Shown here one piece after another: positions 1 through 11,454 of a stretch of 64,000 nt of DNA. The translations under genes were made by a program, and so were the position numbers. Numbering within the stretch: position 1 is the first letter of the stretch; the number at the start of each line of letters is the position of its first letter. The DNA comes from Laburnicola sp. R22_1 (lineage: Eukaryota > Ascomycota > Dothideomycetes > Pleosporales > Didymosphaeriaceae): NCBI GenBank assembly GCA_014281115.1, contig JACONQ010000009.1:2666001-2730000 (forward strand), in the 5' to 3' direction. The notes beneath the pieces are model-generated. The model searched no databases. It saw only the letters and a list, made by a program, of their open reading frames with translations, and was not told the DNA's origin.

Positions 1-1
1 C

Positions 2-2426
2 GCAAAGAAAGCCACGGCCGACGACGACGAGACACAGACGAAGATCAAGAGGACCAGAGTCACAAAGCCCAGAGCATCGACAAAAGCCACTAAGCAAGCG
101 CAGGCCAAGGCGGCCGAGGTCGTGTCTGCGCATTTTCAATCGCGGCGTGTCGGGGACGATGCTGTGGGGCGAGAACACCAAGAGCTCGCACACCCCGAGG
201 AGCAAGAGGAGCAAGAGGGGCAAGAGGGGCAAAATGATGGAATCGGCGATGCCTCGATCTGGGATGTGCCATTGAGCCCTTCAGAGAGGATAGACGGCCC
301 GCCGAAACAGCGACCACCTGATAGGCATGCGCCCCTTGAACTAGACGAGGCGGTGAGCAGGAGGCGCGACTGGACTCCACCTCTTGAGACCACACGTCAG
401 GAATTACTTACTAGTTCGACTGGGAAGGAGAACAGACCCGAGGTGCCAGTTGCCAAGCAAGGTAGTTTCACGAGCTTGCTTTCAGGTTATGCGTTCCCGC
501 ACTTGGACATTCAGCCCGATCGACCGGCTTCCCGGTCAACTTCGACTGAGCCGGTGGCCGTAATGAAACGGCGAAGAGTCGAGGCTAGTTAGAATCTACA
601 TTCGTTCTTCCTCGTGATAATACTAACCTTGTATGCAGCTCGTTGACGTGCCTGGCAATCAAGTCGCATCACGTCAATCCTCTCCGGAGAAAGGAAAAGC
701 ACCCAAGAAGAAACCGCGAACTATCACCGACCTCGTCACAGGGCAGTACGCGCCTCAGGATCCATTACCTGAGTCTGCATCAGTCACGAGCGACCTCTTT
801 GCGCCTACATCTGCAAGAACTACTAAAGTCCCGTTGAACGACACCACCGGGACAGACTCTACCAAGACATCAAAGAAATCTATCCGGAAGCGCTCCACAT
901 CTAAATCCGCTTCGGAAGCTGGTGACGCTAAGGGTAAGTCGAAGAAAGCTTCTGCCAAGGCTGCAGCCAAGCCCAAAATGGTCGCGGATAAGTTACTCAG
1001 CCCGGCGTCCGCGATGTTGAGGATGAACGGGCAGGACGTTCTTTTTGGCACCTCAAGCCAGCTGGCGCTCGATGAGTCGCCGACCATGGTGAGGGAGATT
1101 CAGGAAGCGATTCGAGCGTCGGAACAAGATGTCGACCTCTGCCAGAGGCTTGCATCCGCCAAAGATCCCGAATTGGCACTATGGCCACGGCTTCGGGGCA
1201 TAGAGGGCAAGCGCGCGCTTTGGGAAGCGAGTGCAAGAGGTGAAGATGGGCAAATGCTGGATCGGCAGGATGATGTCTACATGCCCGAGCCCGATCGGAC
1301 TCAGGACTTCCCTCTACTCATGGGCGGCACGAATGCCACGTCTGACGATGGCTTTCTCGACATCGATGACTTTGAGCCGCCACGTCCCGCACCCATACCC
1401 ATTTCCTCCGATTTACCAACTCCACCACCCCCACTAGCGGACGAGAGGCGAGCTAGCACGCATGACATGGCAGACCAAACCTGCTCGTTCTTAGACATTG
1501 ATGATTTTCCGCAAGACGCTCCACCTTCGCATCAAGACGCCGATTCTAGCTTTTTCGATATCGACGACTTCCCTTCGGGGCAACCTTCCACCGAGCCTCC
1601 GCCCCAAGCCATATCTACAGGTTCCCCGAAGAAGCGCAGAGGCCGGCCCCCAAAGTCCCAATCTGCCATCCCGCAACGCGTCACAGCTTCCGCACCAGCA
1701 CCCCCTCGCAAGACCGCCCCCGCGAAACCAACCGCCGCAACAGCCCCATCGCCTAGCACGCCAAAGAAGAAGCCCAACCACCGCTACCACACCATCGAAG
1801 AAATCCTTGACTCAGAAGACGACGCAGCCCTCTCCCCAACCCCACCTCGCACCCTCCCCCTCAAATCCTCCCCACCCCTGGAATTCCAATTCCGCGCCCC
1901 CTCCACATCCACCTCCCACGATGCGCCCGCGCCCCCCGCTAAAAAAAAAGCCGACAAACCCGTCCCCGTGCACATCATCCCAGCCTCTTACCTGCACTTC
2001 GACACGCTCAAACGCACGCTCTTCCCGCGCATCACGGCGCTCGTGCGGGGACAGCCGCCTTCGATGGATCCGGCGCGGCCGTCGTGGCATGAGCGGATGT
2101 TGATGTTTGAGGTGGTGAGGGTGGAGGAGTTTACGGCTTTTCTGAATGGGTGCGAGGGGGTGAGGGGGTGGAGGAGGGCGACGGGGGGGCAGGTTAGGGC
2201 GTGGGAGAGGGAGGTTAAGAGGAGGGGTTTGGGTGGGGAGGTTGGTGTGCAGGGGGGTTTGGGGGACACTGGGGGGGTGGATGGGGATGGAGAGGAAATG
2301 GTTGCGGCGGTGGAGAGGGAGGTGGAGGGGTGGATGGTGCAGAGGTGGTGTGAGGAGATGAGTGTCTGTTGTGTGTGGGGTGCGGGTAAGAGTAAGGGTG
2401 CGGGGGGGAGGAAGGGGATGTATTGA
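2..2426 (+). CDS. SLX4: SLX4 structure-specific endonuclease subunit, 5' partial
   Basis: Scaffold partner of the SLX1 nuclease, acting in the nucleus on branched DNA such as flaps and replication or recombination intermediates (family knowledge). The frame is open from the window edge through 2-583, an intron takes 584-638, and the second exon runs 639-2426: 194 + 595 visible residues. Landmarks are SIWDVP and SRRRDWTPP in exon 1, the basic KKKPRTITDL stretch just after the splice, three FxDIDDF repeats (near 1357, 1491 and 1551), an AT-hook-like KKRRGRPPK near 1630, and a conserved C-terminal block around 1960-2130 (SYLHFDTL..LFPRI..PSWHERML..EEFTAFLN) that fits the SLX1-binding domain. The long acidic and low-complexity middle is typical of fungal SLX4. 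The N-terminus lies outside the window. The last ~330 nt are strikingly G-rich on the coding strand. Confidence 0.85.
584..638 (+). other. Probable GC-AG intron in SLX4
   Basis: The second exon is in frame from the acceptor gtatgcag (ends 638), preceded by a perfect branch site tactaac (621-627). Phase 0 joining to exon 1 needs the donor at 584 (GAG|GCTAGT), a GC donor. The GT at 588 gives phase 1 and an immediate stop with this acceptor. The GT at 578 is in phase but has a poor donor (GTCGAG) and would drop two residues. The length of 55 nt is normal for these fungi. Confidence 0.6.
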
Positions 2427-3754
2427 GGTGGGTGTGTAGGGTGGTGGGGTGTGGTCGGGGGGGATCGTACAGATTTCGTGATTGGAATAACTCTTCACAA
2501 GAACCATGCGCAATTTTTTTATTTTATTTTTTTTACCTTTTCGTTCGTTTGCCGCCTCCTACTCATCTGGTGCTCTTCTTCGCCGTAAATCCAGCAACGC
2601 ACAAAGTCCATGTATACTATACATACATGTACGGAACACTCCGACCGTTGGACCTCATGCCGCGCGTCACGTGCACCCTCATTCACCCGCATGCATGGCT
2701 TGGCGTTTCTGTTTCCCGCGCTACTAGTCAGACGTCAAACTTCCACATTCACGTTCTCGTTCTCGTTCTCGTTCGAATCTCTTGTGCAACCGCCCCCTGC
2801 TGCGTTGGAATCTCTACCTCTATTTTTCCCGTCACGCCTCGCGAGACAAAGGCAATGAATGGCTCGGGTCTACGGACTGCGGGGTTGAGGGCACGGGCGC
2901 GCGTCTCTGTTGTTATTTCTTGGGTTGTATTTCTATTCGTTGGCTTGGGTGTTTTGTGGCAGATGGGGAGGAAGTGGTTGGGTTGGGGGGAGGTGTGGGG
3001 ATGACTCTGACTGCGTTGTTTGTGTTTCGTCTTGTAACTTGTGGAAGGTCTGGAGGCGGGTGGGGCGTGTGGGTGGGGTAGATGAGGCACAGGAGTGTGG
3101 GATGGGTCGGTTGTTGCTTGGCGGTGGTTTGGTTCTTTTCTGTGGGGAGAGGGTTGTGTTGTTTTTCGGGTGTGGGGAGGGCGAGGCAGAGCAGTCAGTC
3201 GAGTTCAACCTCGCATGGTGGGTGGGATTTTGTAAGGTGATGGATTGGGTTGGTGGGTGTTTTATCATTACTGGATTTGATGGATTGGGCGAAGGCTCGT
3301 CGTAGTGTGGGGATTTTATTTCTTCTTCCTCCGCTGGGTTATAGTAAGGTGGGGAGGAGGCTGGACTGGACTAGGGTGGGGAATGGCGCTGGGATGAGAT
3401 GCGAATGCGAGGCCATGTTTTAGTAAATGTCAGCGAGACGGTGCGACTTTTCGTGGGGGATGGAGATGGTGATGGAGTGTGCGGCGTGGAGCTGGTGTGC
3501 GCGTACGGGGCGTTTTGGTAGTCGTTGTTGTTGGGATTGCTGTTGTGAAGTTTGTACGAAGCCTCTTGAAGAAGCGTTCGTGAGAGGGACTTGATGGTTT
3601 TTCCTGTAATGGTTTTTCTTCTGGTTTTGCGGATATTGTTATAACCCCGGTGGAGATTTAGTCTCTGCATACCTTGTTGACTGCATGTAACCGCGGTGGA
3701 ATGTATACATATACACGTGCGCCTTGGGAGCGGTAGGGCGAGGGGTTTTTGACG
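2427..3754. other. Intergenic, G/T-rich, no supported gene
   Basis: Downstream of SLX4 the plus strand is very rich in G and T. The ORFs of up to ~190 codons have low-complexity translations on both strands and no recognisable domain. 2753-2774 is a (GTTCTC)n microsatellite. Poly-T near 2513-2535 could belong to the SLX4 3' region. Confidence 0.5.
2753..2774 (+). repeat. (GTTCTC)n microsatellite
   Basis: Three and two-thirds perfect copies of the hexamer GTTCTC in the spacer downstream of SLX4. Confidence 0.9.
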
Positions 3755-3962
3755 AGCATGTTTCGATGCCGCTCTTCCAGGTTCGGCGTGAGATGGCCCA
3801 GGGTCCTTGGTGGGGATGTTTCGATGACGTGCTTCTGAGCTTTGGTAGAAGATGGCTCGGGGTCCTGGTGGGGATGTTTTGATGATGCGCTTCCAAGCTT
3901 TGGCGGAAGATGGCTCAGGGTCCTTGGTGGGGATGTTTTGATGACGTGCTTCTGAGCTGCGG
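3755..3962. repeat. 58-bp tandem repeat, about 3.5 copies
   Basis: A degenerate first half-unit (to ~3790) is followed by units at 3791-3848, 3849-3906 and 3907-3962. Each carries GATGGCYC-GGGTCC, TGGTGGGGATGTTT and GATGAYGYGCTTC, followed by a variable GAGCTTTGG-type end. The copies differ mainly by transitions. ORFs across it simply translate the repeat. Confidence 0.85.
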
Positions 3963-4189
3963 AGCCTGGGCTAAGGTACCGAGTGTTTGGCGTCGGGAGT
4001 TGGGGCGTACGTCGCGGGGGTCGAGGTTGGGGAGTGCTGCACTTTGGCACTGGCCGATCTTTGGGGTTGTTTCACGTACGCGAGTGGGGGCGCTAATGCT
4101 AGTGTAGGTCGAGTGGTTGTTTTGGGCGGTCGCTGGGACATGCGTTACTGTGGCCGATGTTTGGGGTTGTTTCGTGTCCTTGCGTGAGG

Positions 4190-4732
4190 GCGCTGGTCGC
4201 GGGGATGTCTTGTCTGTGTGAGAAGATCACCTGCGGTATCGTGGTCGACTTCCAGTTCTGATCCTGGTAATCTCGGCGCTAATTTGGTCGGCCTAGCGAT
4301 TAATTCAGCCCATTGTCTTGTCTTTGAGCAAAGATCATTTACGCTACCGTGGTCGACCTCCCGCTCTGGTTCCGGCGATTCCTTTCCTTGAGCAAGGCTC
4401 ATATACACTATCCTGGTTGGCCTCCTGCTCTGATTCTTGGAATGTCTTGTCTGCGAGCGAAGATCATAAGTGTGGCGGCCAACATGTTTGTCGGTGAGGA
4501 GGGGCCAAATTTATTTTCCGGGTGATATGGGACTCACAATGAGCCGAACCACTTGCGCTACCATAGTCGAGTTTCCACTCGGATTCCAGGAATGACATGT
4601 CTGTGAGCAAAGATAACTTATGCTATCGTGCTCGAGCTCCGGCCCTGATTCTGAGCAAAGATCGCGCGGCGTACCGTGTGTTGAAAATAAGGTAAGCTTA
4701 GGCTAGGTTATGTAAGCAGGTACCCGAAATGT
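4190..4732. repeat. Decayed ~60-bp satellite, left part
   Basis: Diverged tandem units recur about every 57-70 bp (starts near 4206, 4313, 4386, 4443, 4533, 4592 and 4651). Their shared core is TGTCTGTGAGCAAAGATC, then a CTACCGTGGTCGAC box, then CCGCTCTGATTCC. The array is interrupted at 4733 by copia-1 and resumes at 9906. Confidence 0.65.
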
Positions 4733-4737
4733 ATACA

Positions 4738-4903
4738 TGTCAGATTTGAGCACTATTTGAGCTCATTGAGATGGGGGGGTCTGATAGATGAGATGGATGA
4801 ACAGTTGTATTGTGTGTGTTCTGTGACTTGTTGGCTCCAGGTCTAATTTAGAGGGTGGAGCCGACCACGTGCCCTTGTTCAGCAACACGGCTCTAATCTA
4901 ACA
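4738..4903 (-). repeat. copia-1 LTR (3' LTR in element sense)
   Basis: 166-bp terminal repeat, TG...CA ends. It matches 9735-9900 with three transitions seen by eye. Confidence 0.95.
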
Positions 4904-4919
4904 CACCCCCTCAGCTTAG

Positions 4920-7900
4920 GCTTATCCTTAAGCTGGACCCCTTATAGCCGTCCTTTATTCTAGAGTAATAGCCTCTATCCTTTGTTCTAGCTTGTTAATT
5001 TGTACCTCCTTTCTGTTAAGATCCTCTGCCATATTAACAAGTCCTAGTTAATCTAGAAATTTGCTCCATTTGTTAACAGGAAAGGCCTTTATAAGCCTAT
5101 CAGCTATCATTTCGTTTAACTAAGTGTAGGTAACCCTAATCCTTTCTTGCGCTACCTCTTGCCTTAACTAATAATTATAAATATCCACATGGCGGAGTTT
5201 AGTATTAAGCTGTGTAGTCTCCTTAGCGACAAGCTATATCTTCTGCCAGTTGTCGCATTTAATAGTAATTGTTCAATCCGCGAGCTTAACCTAGAGCTCA
5301 TTAAGCAGGCGTAATGTAAACAGTGCCTCCTTAGCTACCTATAATAGGGCTAGTAGCTCGGCTTTAGTGGTGGATATGGTAATAGTATCTTGCTTGCTTA
5401 CTTTCCATATAATTAGCCCACTAAACAGTTTAATAATATATCCTTAAGAACTCTTTTAGTCTAGTGTATTGTCCGCAAATAAGGCATCGCTTACTACCTT
5501 AAAACTATCTTTTCCACCTAGCTATAACGCCCTTGTGTGTGTTTCTTAGAGGTATAGTAGGACTTAATCAGCGGCATCTTAATATTGGCTGCCAGGGTTA
5601 GTAAGAAATTGTGCTAATTAGGAGGACGCGAAAGCAGTGTTTGGTTGGGTGGTGACTGCGGCGAATAGGATCGATCTAACCTTGCGTTAGTATCTGTTAA
5701 TCTCAGATAGACTAGCGAAGCCTAATTGTGGAATAAGCTCGATGCTACTTATTAGGGTATTATGCCTAAGGCTTTAGTTATTAACTAGCCTGGCGATCTT
5801 GTTAATATATAACGCTTGTGAGAGCCAGATCTTTTGTTGCGGGCGGTTTCTAAGAATCTCAACCCCTAGGAACCATTAGAGATATTTTCCTCCTGTAAGG
5901 GTGTACTTTTCTTATAGCTGCTTAATAACTAGCTTAGCCTAGGGTTTGTTCTCCTATTTATAGGCAATAATAATATTATCTACGTAGAAGAAGATGATTA
6001 CGCCTTGTTTAATCATATAGCAAGGTTTATAGGGTATGCTAATAAGGCCTAAGCCTTGCAGTGTTAAAGTAAACTCTCTCTACTAGAGTAGTGGTGAGAT
6101 CCGAAGTCCGTATAGCGCCTTATTAAGCTTTAGGATTGTCCCAGGTTTGTTATAGCCTCATAGCATCCTTATGTATATATCTTGGTTAATCTTCGCATAA
6201 ACAAAGGCATTTGTGACGTTGTATTTAAGGAGCTCTAGGTCGAATCGCGCCGCAATCGCCATAAGTATGCGAAATAATTGTCTGGCCAATATTGCCGCAT
6301 ATGTATCTTGTGACGTAATATTTCTCTATTAATTGCCACAAACAATAAGGCGTGCTTTGCACTTCTTAAGTTAGTAATATTTATTAAACTTATAGGTGTA
6401 TACCCACATACAGTCAAGGATCTGTTCTCTAGTTAGCTTGATTGTTTTAGCTAGTATCTTAGTCTAGGATCTCATGTCCTGGTGACTGTTCAGGTGCTGT
6501 TTCTTAGCTTCCTTGAATATATCGCACAGTGGATGTTCTTTAAGCTTATTGCGTTAAGAAGGTGGCATAGGCAACTGGCTCCTGTGTAGCTTCAATCCTT
6601 TAGAGAGCAATCTTTTTAACCACGCCTTATCTAATATTTTCCCATTAAAGTTCCCTGCGTTTGCCACTTCAGTTCCAGCCATGAATACTACGGCCCATAG
6701 GCATGTTGTTAATAATAAGGGTTAGTGGTCTTTCCCTTTGTCTTCCTCTACTAGTAATTGTGCAAGGAGTGTCACTGGTAGTAGTGTAATTAGTAGAGTA
6801 GGATAAGTATAGTTCACTTTCCTACCTTGTTAATATCCAGGCTAGTCTTTATCCTGCGGGTTATTTTAAATTGTCTCATCTTTATAGAACAACTCTATCT
6901 CTAATTTAGTTAGTTTAGCTATAAACAATAGTTTAACTAATTAGACCTATGCGGCGATCTCTTCAAGGGTATTGTACATAAGGTTATCCATAAGGTCCTT
7001 TGTCTTTCCGCTAAAGATGCTGTCTTCATCAAATATTACGTTCCAGGTGCTGATTACTTTCCCAAGCGAGGGTATCCATATCCAAAAGATATTAGAGGAT
7101 CGGTATCCTACTAGATATCTAATCCACGCCTTTAGGTTAAGATGTTGTAGCCTACTCTTGCTACAGCGGATATTATCTGTCATTGCAAAAGCTTTGCACC
7201 CATATGCCTTAAGATAGGTTTAATCTAGCTTTTATAGTGCTGTAACTACTCTATTCTAAAAGGCCACTATTGTAAAGAATACTTTGTATAGTATTCTCTA
7301 GTGATTCGCATAGTTTGGCGTTCGATTATAGAGGTAGACAGCTAACTAGGTAATCTCTGGCCATATCTCCTATAGTAGGTTGGCATTAAGTCGCATTGCC
7401 CGGGCTTTGTCTTTTATTACACCCCCTAAGCGTTTAGCTCCCCCATTCTATACTTATGTGTTAGGTACTAAAGGCTCAATTGTAATCCCCTGGGCTGTGC
7501 ACCATTAATTAACTTCTTATTTAACTGTGAATATTTCGTTGTCCGCTTTAATTACCTTAACTATAAGATTAAATTGGTTCTTTATAAACTTTGTAAAAGT
7601 GGCCAAAGTTTGGATAATGATTAAGCTGTGCGATTGTCCTTAAAGTAGAAATCCCACATTAGTCCTAAGTATTAATTAGTGATTAGCATTTAGCTCTTCT
7701 CTTTTATTAAGCTGCCATCCTTATAGCTGTAAAAGTCTATTGCGACTCATTCTCCTGGTCCTTTATTAATTAGTTGTGGTGTTTGGCGGATCAACCTCTT
7801 GGATTTGGCTCGTTCGCAGGCGTCGCACTGTACTATAGTAATGCCTTTAATCCGCACCCCCTTAGATTGCTGCACTAGGTGCTTAAGAGCACTAGGGCTT

Positions 7901-9693
7901 AGATGCCCTAGTCGCTTATGCTATCGCAGTGCGTCTGCCTTTTGCAGGGATCTCTTGGTGCGTGAGGTAATCCTGTGGGTGTAAAAGGTTGCCTATTCTA
8001 TTGGTTCTGGTTAGTATTCTAGAACCTATTAGTTGTAGAGCTCTTGCAGCTTAGCAATAACTATATTGTCTGCTCGCTTTAGGCTTGTAGGTTCTGATTT
8101 AGTATCCCACTATAGCCCTTAACGCCATAGTATCCTAAAAGACACTAGGTTGCATAGAAGGTCTGGGCAATAGGCCACATTATTAAGGCGTAGTATCCGC
8201 TGTCTAGCCGGGCCCTTTAGTTTAAGGTAAACCATACTATATCCTTTAACCCATATTTGTGTATTTCCAGCCCATATAAAGTCTCTAGGCGATAGAGAGT
8301 AAAATAAGACAAATTAATTAAGGTTGTTTGCGATGTGGCAGGTGGTGCCTAAATTAAGAATCGAGGAGTATTGTAGTGGGTAGCTTGTAGAATCGGATTA
8401 ATATAATGCCGCATTAAAGCTGGCTTGGATAGTGGAAATTTTCCGTCCATCTAGTCAATTATTATTAATCTTAGAAGTAGGGGTATGTAAGTTCTTAATT
8501 TGTGGGGTTTAAGACCTTAGTCTCTTTACCTTCCTTATCTCCTCTTATAGATCTAAATTATTTCTAATCCTATATTATACTATGTCTATAAAGCCAGGTT
8601 GTAGCCTAAACCACTCTAGTGCATATTTTAGATATGCGTAGAAGCAGTCTTTTAGACTATGCCTTTGTCCACAAGCAGGGCATTTTCCGCCTTTAACTGC
8701 TATTGTATCCTCTATTAAGGACTGCTTAGATATAGTACTTTGACCAAAGGATCGTTTTTAACAAGGTCTCCCCCATCCACGTTAGTTATTTGTAGAAGAT
8801 GGCGCGTCTTTAGCAGTGTGAGAGGCGTCCCTATTAGTGCCTGGGGTGGATACACCACTAGCAGCAAGAGATGGCTCACTAGTAGCAAAGGCGCCCCTAT
8901 GCTATTTGCCCTTAATTAGGTAGAGTATTGCTATATATTCTTAGAAGCGTTTTATTATCTTCTTCCTTGTTATATCTGCGTCTTAGCGTCTAGTTTCTTA
9001 AAAGGACACGCCCTAGGTGGGGGCAGCCTTTATAATCGCAGTTAGGAAGTCCTTTATAGTATTATGGATTAATTGTACTTCAGCGACATTGTTTGTCTCT
9101 GCTTCTATAGCTGCCTAATCATACTTAGTTAGCCAGGTATCCCAGTTTAAGGGTTGTCTTATTAGCTTAAGAGCCTATAGGTATCGCGCTCTCGCCCTAT
9201 CCCACTTATCTTCCTTATTAACGCCTACTATCTGCGTTAGAGATTTAATCCATTACTAGATCTGCTCTCCAGGCTTACAGCAGTTACGTTGCAGGTGTTA
9301 CGACACAGTTAATTAAATATAGATAACTACTTTCTTAAGACTTATTCTCTCCTCTTAGTATTCCTTGTCCTTAATTTTATAGTCCTTAAGCTATATCTTA
9401 TAAAACTTAATGTCCTCCTTATATGACTTAAGGCCTAAATTTAATAGCTCTAATGGGCGCATTAAAGGGTTTTGTTAATCGTTGTTGTTTACGCGGATAA
9501 TTAGCTGGTAACTCGCTATTTCTAGCGGCGACGGCGGTGTCGGCTTTTCGCGTGGGAGTTTGGCTCCATCTGGATTAATAATGGGCCATATATCTATTAG
9601 CTTGCATCGCGCTTTTAGCTGCAGCAGCTATGGTGTATAGTTGGTGTAATTGGTTAACACGATTGTTGAGTCGCGGAGCGTTAACAGCGACAT
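4920..9693 (-). pseudogene. copia-1 gag-pol polyprotein, many nonsense codons
   Basis: Reads right to left from a candidate ATG at 9691-9693 (MSLLTLRDS), with a stop within the first ~20 codons where CAG appears to have become TAG. Recognisable parts in Copia order are a CCHC knuckle CPACGQRHSLKDC (~8646-8689), integrase-like remnants in the 7-8.5 kb part, the RT signature LNKALYGLR (~6110) with YVDN (~5975), and an RNase H motif STTKAELLAL (~5340-5385). Several frames are needed and stops are dense, so no functional product is expected. The order gag-IN-RT-RH supports Copia rather than Gypsy. Confidence 0.85.
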
Positions 9694-9734
9694 TGTCTTT
9701 TCTTAGGGTTGATTAAGGCAGTGAGACTCTTAAT

Positions 9735-9900
9735 TGTCAGATTTGAGCACTATTTGAGCTCATTGAGATGGGGGGGTCTGATAGATAAGATGGATGAACA
9801 GTTGTATTGTGTGTGTTCTGTGACTTGTTGGCTCCAGGTCTAATTTAGAGGGTGGAGCCGACCACGTGCCCTTGTTCGGCAACACGGCTCTAATCTGACA
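9735..9900 (-). repeat. copia-1 LTR (5' LTR in element sense)
   Basis: 166 bp, TGTCAG...CTGACA. The right-hand partner of 4738-4903, followed directly by the ATACA target duplication. Confidence 0.95.
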
Positions 9901-9905
9901 ATACA

Positions 9906-10130
9906 AAGGAGTCCTCCCTAGCCTTAGAACAATTAACCCTTTTTATTAATTACGCAGTTTTCGAAACTGTGGGCCACTTCCCGCTCTAATTCCAGTAATG
10001 TATTATCATAAGCACAGTTCGCTCACCGTATCGTGTTGGACTTCTTGCTCTGGATTGGCAATGTCTTGTCTACCTTAGGTATAAGCAAAGACCGCTTACA
10101 CTACCGTGTTTTGACTTACCACTCTGGGTC
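9906..10130. repeat. Decayed ~60-bp satellite, right part
   Basis: The same motif set as 4190-4732 resumes after the retrotransposon: CCACTTCCCGCTCT, then CACCGTATCGTG, then AATGTCTTGTCT and GCAAAGACCGCTTACACTACCGTG. Units start near 9960, 10002 and 10067. From 10131 to 10577 the sequence becomes the C-rich upstream region of the next gene, with no other feature seen. Confidence 0.65.
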
Positions 10131-10577
10131 GTGCTTCGACTCTGGTCCTCAAATTTCCCCGTCGCAATTCCCCGCACGCCGGGAAGAGCTCTCGGGCCAC
10201 CTAGTGGTCGTGGGTGTTGGTATCCCCGCGAATCGACGAGCGCCCCCCAGCCTGCATGCGATCCGTGTACATTTCTCTCCGCCTGTTACCCGGCTACTGG
10301 TGCCTTTCGCAACCCGGGTTCCTGGGTTTTATCATGGCCCGCCCCACTTCCTCCTCCCCACTGTGTCTTGGTAGACAGCATTGGTGTGTTCCAGCTTCAG
10401 CCTCACTGTATGTGACTCACGATGTCGCATTGGGGGAAGTACAAAATGCGGCTTGTGCAATCTGAACACCCCATATTCTTCGCAGCGATAACCTTCTCTG
10501 CAACTCGACAATCCAACTCATCAAAGCAATATACCAACCCCAAAGACAATCAAAGTAGTTGTCAGTCGTTGGGCATC

Positions 10578-11454
10578 ATGACCGGAGGCCCTTCCAATCC
10601 GGCTGCGGGCCCTTCCAATGCAATCGAGGCGCCACCCATCACAATGGTGAGGGCGCAACTTTACCGTCCAGAGGATTATTCCGCAACAATGGATGTCTAC
10701 AAACTGCTTCCCGGTGCACCAGGATTCCGAGGCTGGGGTCCAGGACGGCCTCGGGCGGAAGGAGTCCATTTCCCCCAAAACCAACCAACAGTCGCCGAGA
10801 TGCTGTGGTGTATCTACATTCCCAAGCCCTTCCGCGTAGCGAATGCGCGCAGAGTTCTCCTACCCGGAGAAGAGTGGATGGCCGATTTCCCCTTCGGCAT
10901 CACCGAAAACAATATAGTCGCCGAGGGGTGCTATCAGAAGGGCTGGTTAGTCGAAGGTGCGGAGCTTCAATATCACATGTTCCCCCATGGCCACCGTCCG
11001 GTGAGGTACCAGGAATTCATCGACTACTACTTCATGCCTGAAGTTTTCAGTAAGATGGGCGGATACTGGCCCATGTGGTATGGGTTTGAGGGAGGACGGG
11101 ATATCCATGGGCATGAGGGAGGACGGTATATCACCGTGGGAATGACAACCAACTGTAAGACCTTTTCCGATGCTGTACTATTTTACAGACAAGGGCTCAC
11201 CGGTCGCAGTGTTGCGTTGGTTGAATCCTCCGAACTTCCCGGACCCTTTGAAGTTCACCATGAATTTTCTTCAAGATTTGAACGATGAATGCAGGAAGAA
11301 TGGTTGGGTCGCCATCCAAGATCGCCCTAACGACCTCAAGCAACCGAGAATCTGGTGGCAGGAGTACGTGATCAAGTCAGCAGGGGAAGTTGAGCGGAAA
11401 CATGCTGCTCTTTGGAGTCAAGAAGTTGGTCCTCTTCGACCGCCATCGGCGTAA
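10578..11454 (+). CDS. Hypothetical protein, two exons
   Basis: I do not recognise a domain. Exon 1 is taken from ATG 10578 (MTGGPSNPAAG), although an upstream in-frame ATG at 10422 exists. The downstream start is preferred because codons before it look like untranslated leader. Exon 1 runs to 11154. GTAAGA at 11155 and ttttacag ending 11188 give a spliced, phase-correct join to a second frame ending at 11454, total 280 residues. The protein is rich in W, Y, G and P, with blocks such as WCIYIPKPFRVANARR and PRIWWQEYVIKSAG. It looks cytosolic: no signal peptide or membrane segment is visible. The inferred intron is only 34 nt. A longer option (11155-11275) also keeps frame. Without splicing the ORF ends at 11288. 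Confidence 0.6.

Larger units (their letters stand above)
4733..9905 (-). mobile_element. copia-1: complete but degenerate Ty1/Copia LTR retrotransposon (with TSD)
   Basis: The element proper is 4738-9900 (5163 bp). Its 166-bp LTRs start TGTCAG and end in CTAACA (left copy) or CTGACA (right copy). It is flanked by the 5-bp target duplication ATACA (4733-4737 and 9901-9905). Orientation is minus: a purine tract (plus-strand CACCCCCTCAGC, 4904-4915) abuts the left LTR, and the coding signatures run leftward. The LTRs differ by three transitions. The interior is rich in TA, TAG and TAA, as expected after RIP. It lies within the decayed satellite. Confidence 0.93.

Noticed and set aside
1812..2513. 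233-codon minus-strand ORF with His/Pro-rich translation
   Set aside because: It is the reverse complement of the SLX4 C-terminal coding region plus its flank, and its composition follows from that G-rich strand.
2423..3305. Overlapping plus-strand ORFs rich in V, G, W and C
   Set aside because: They arise from the G/T-rich spacer and have no domain, start context or intron support.
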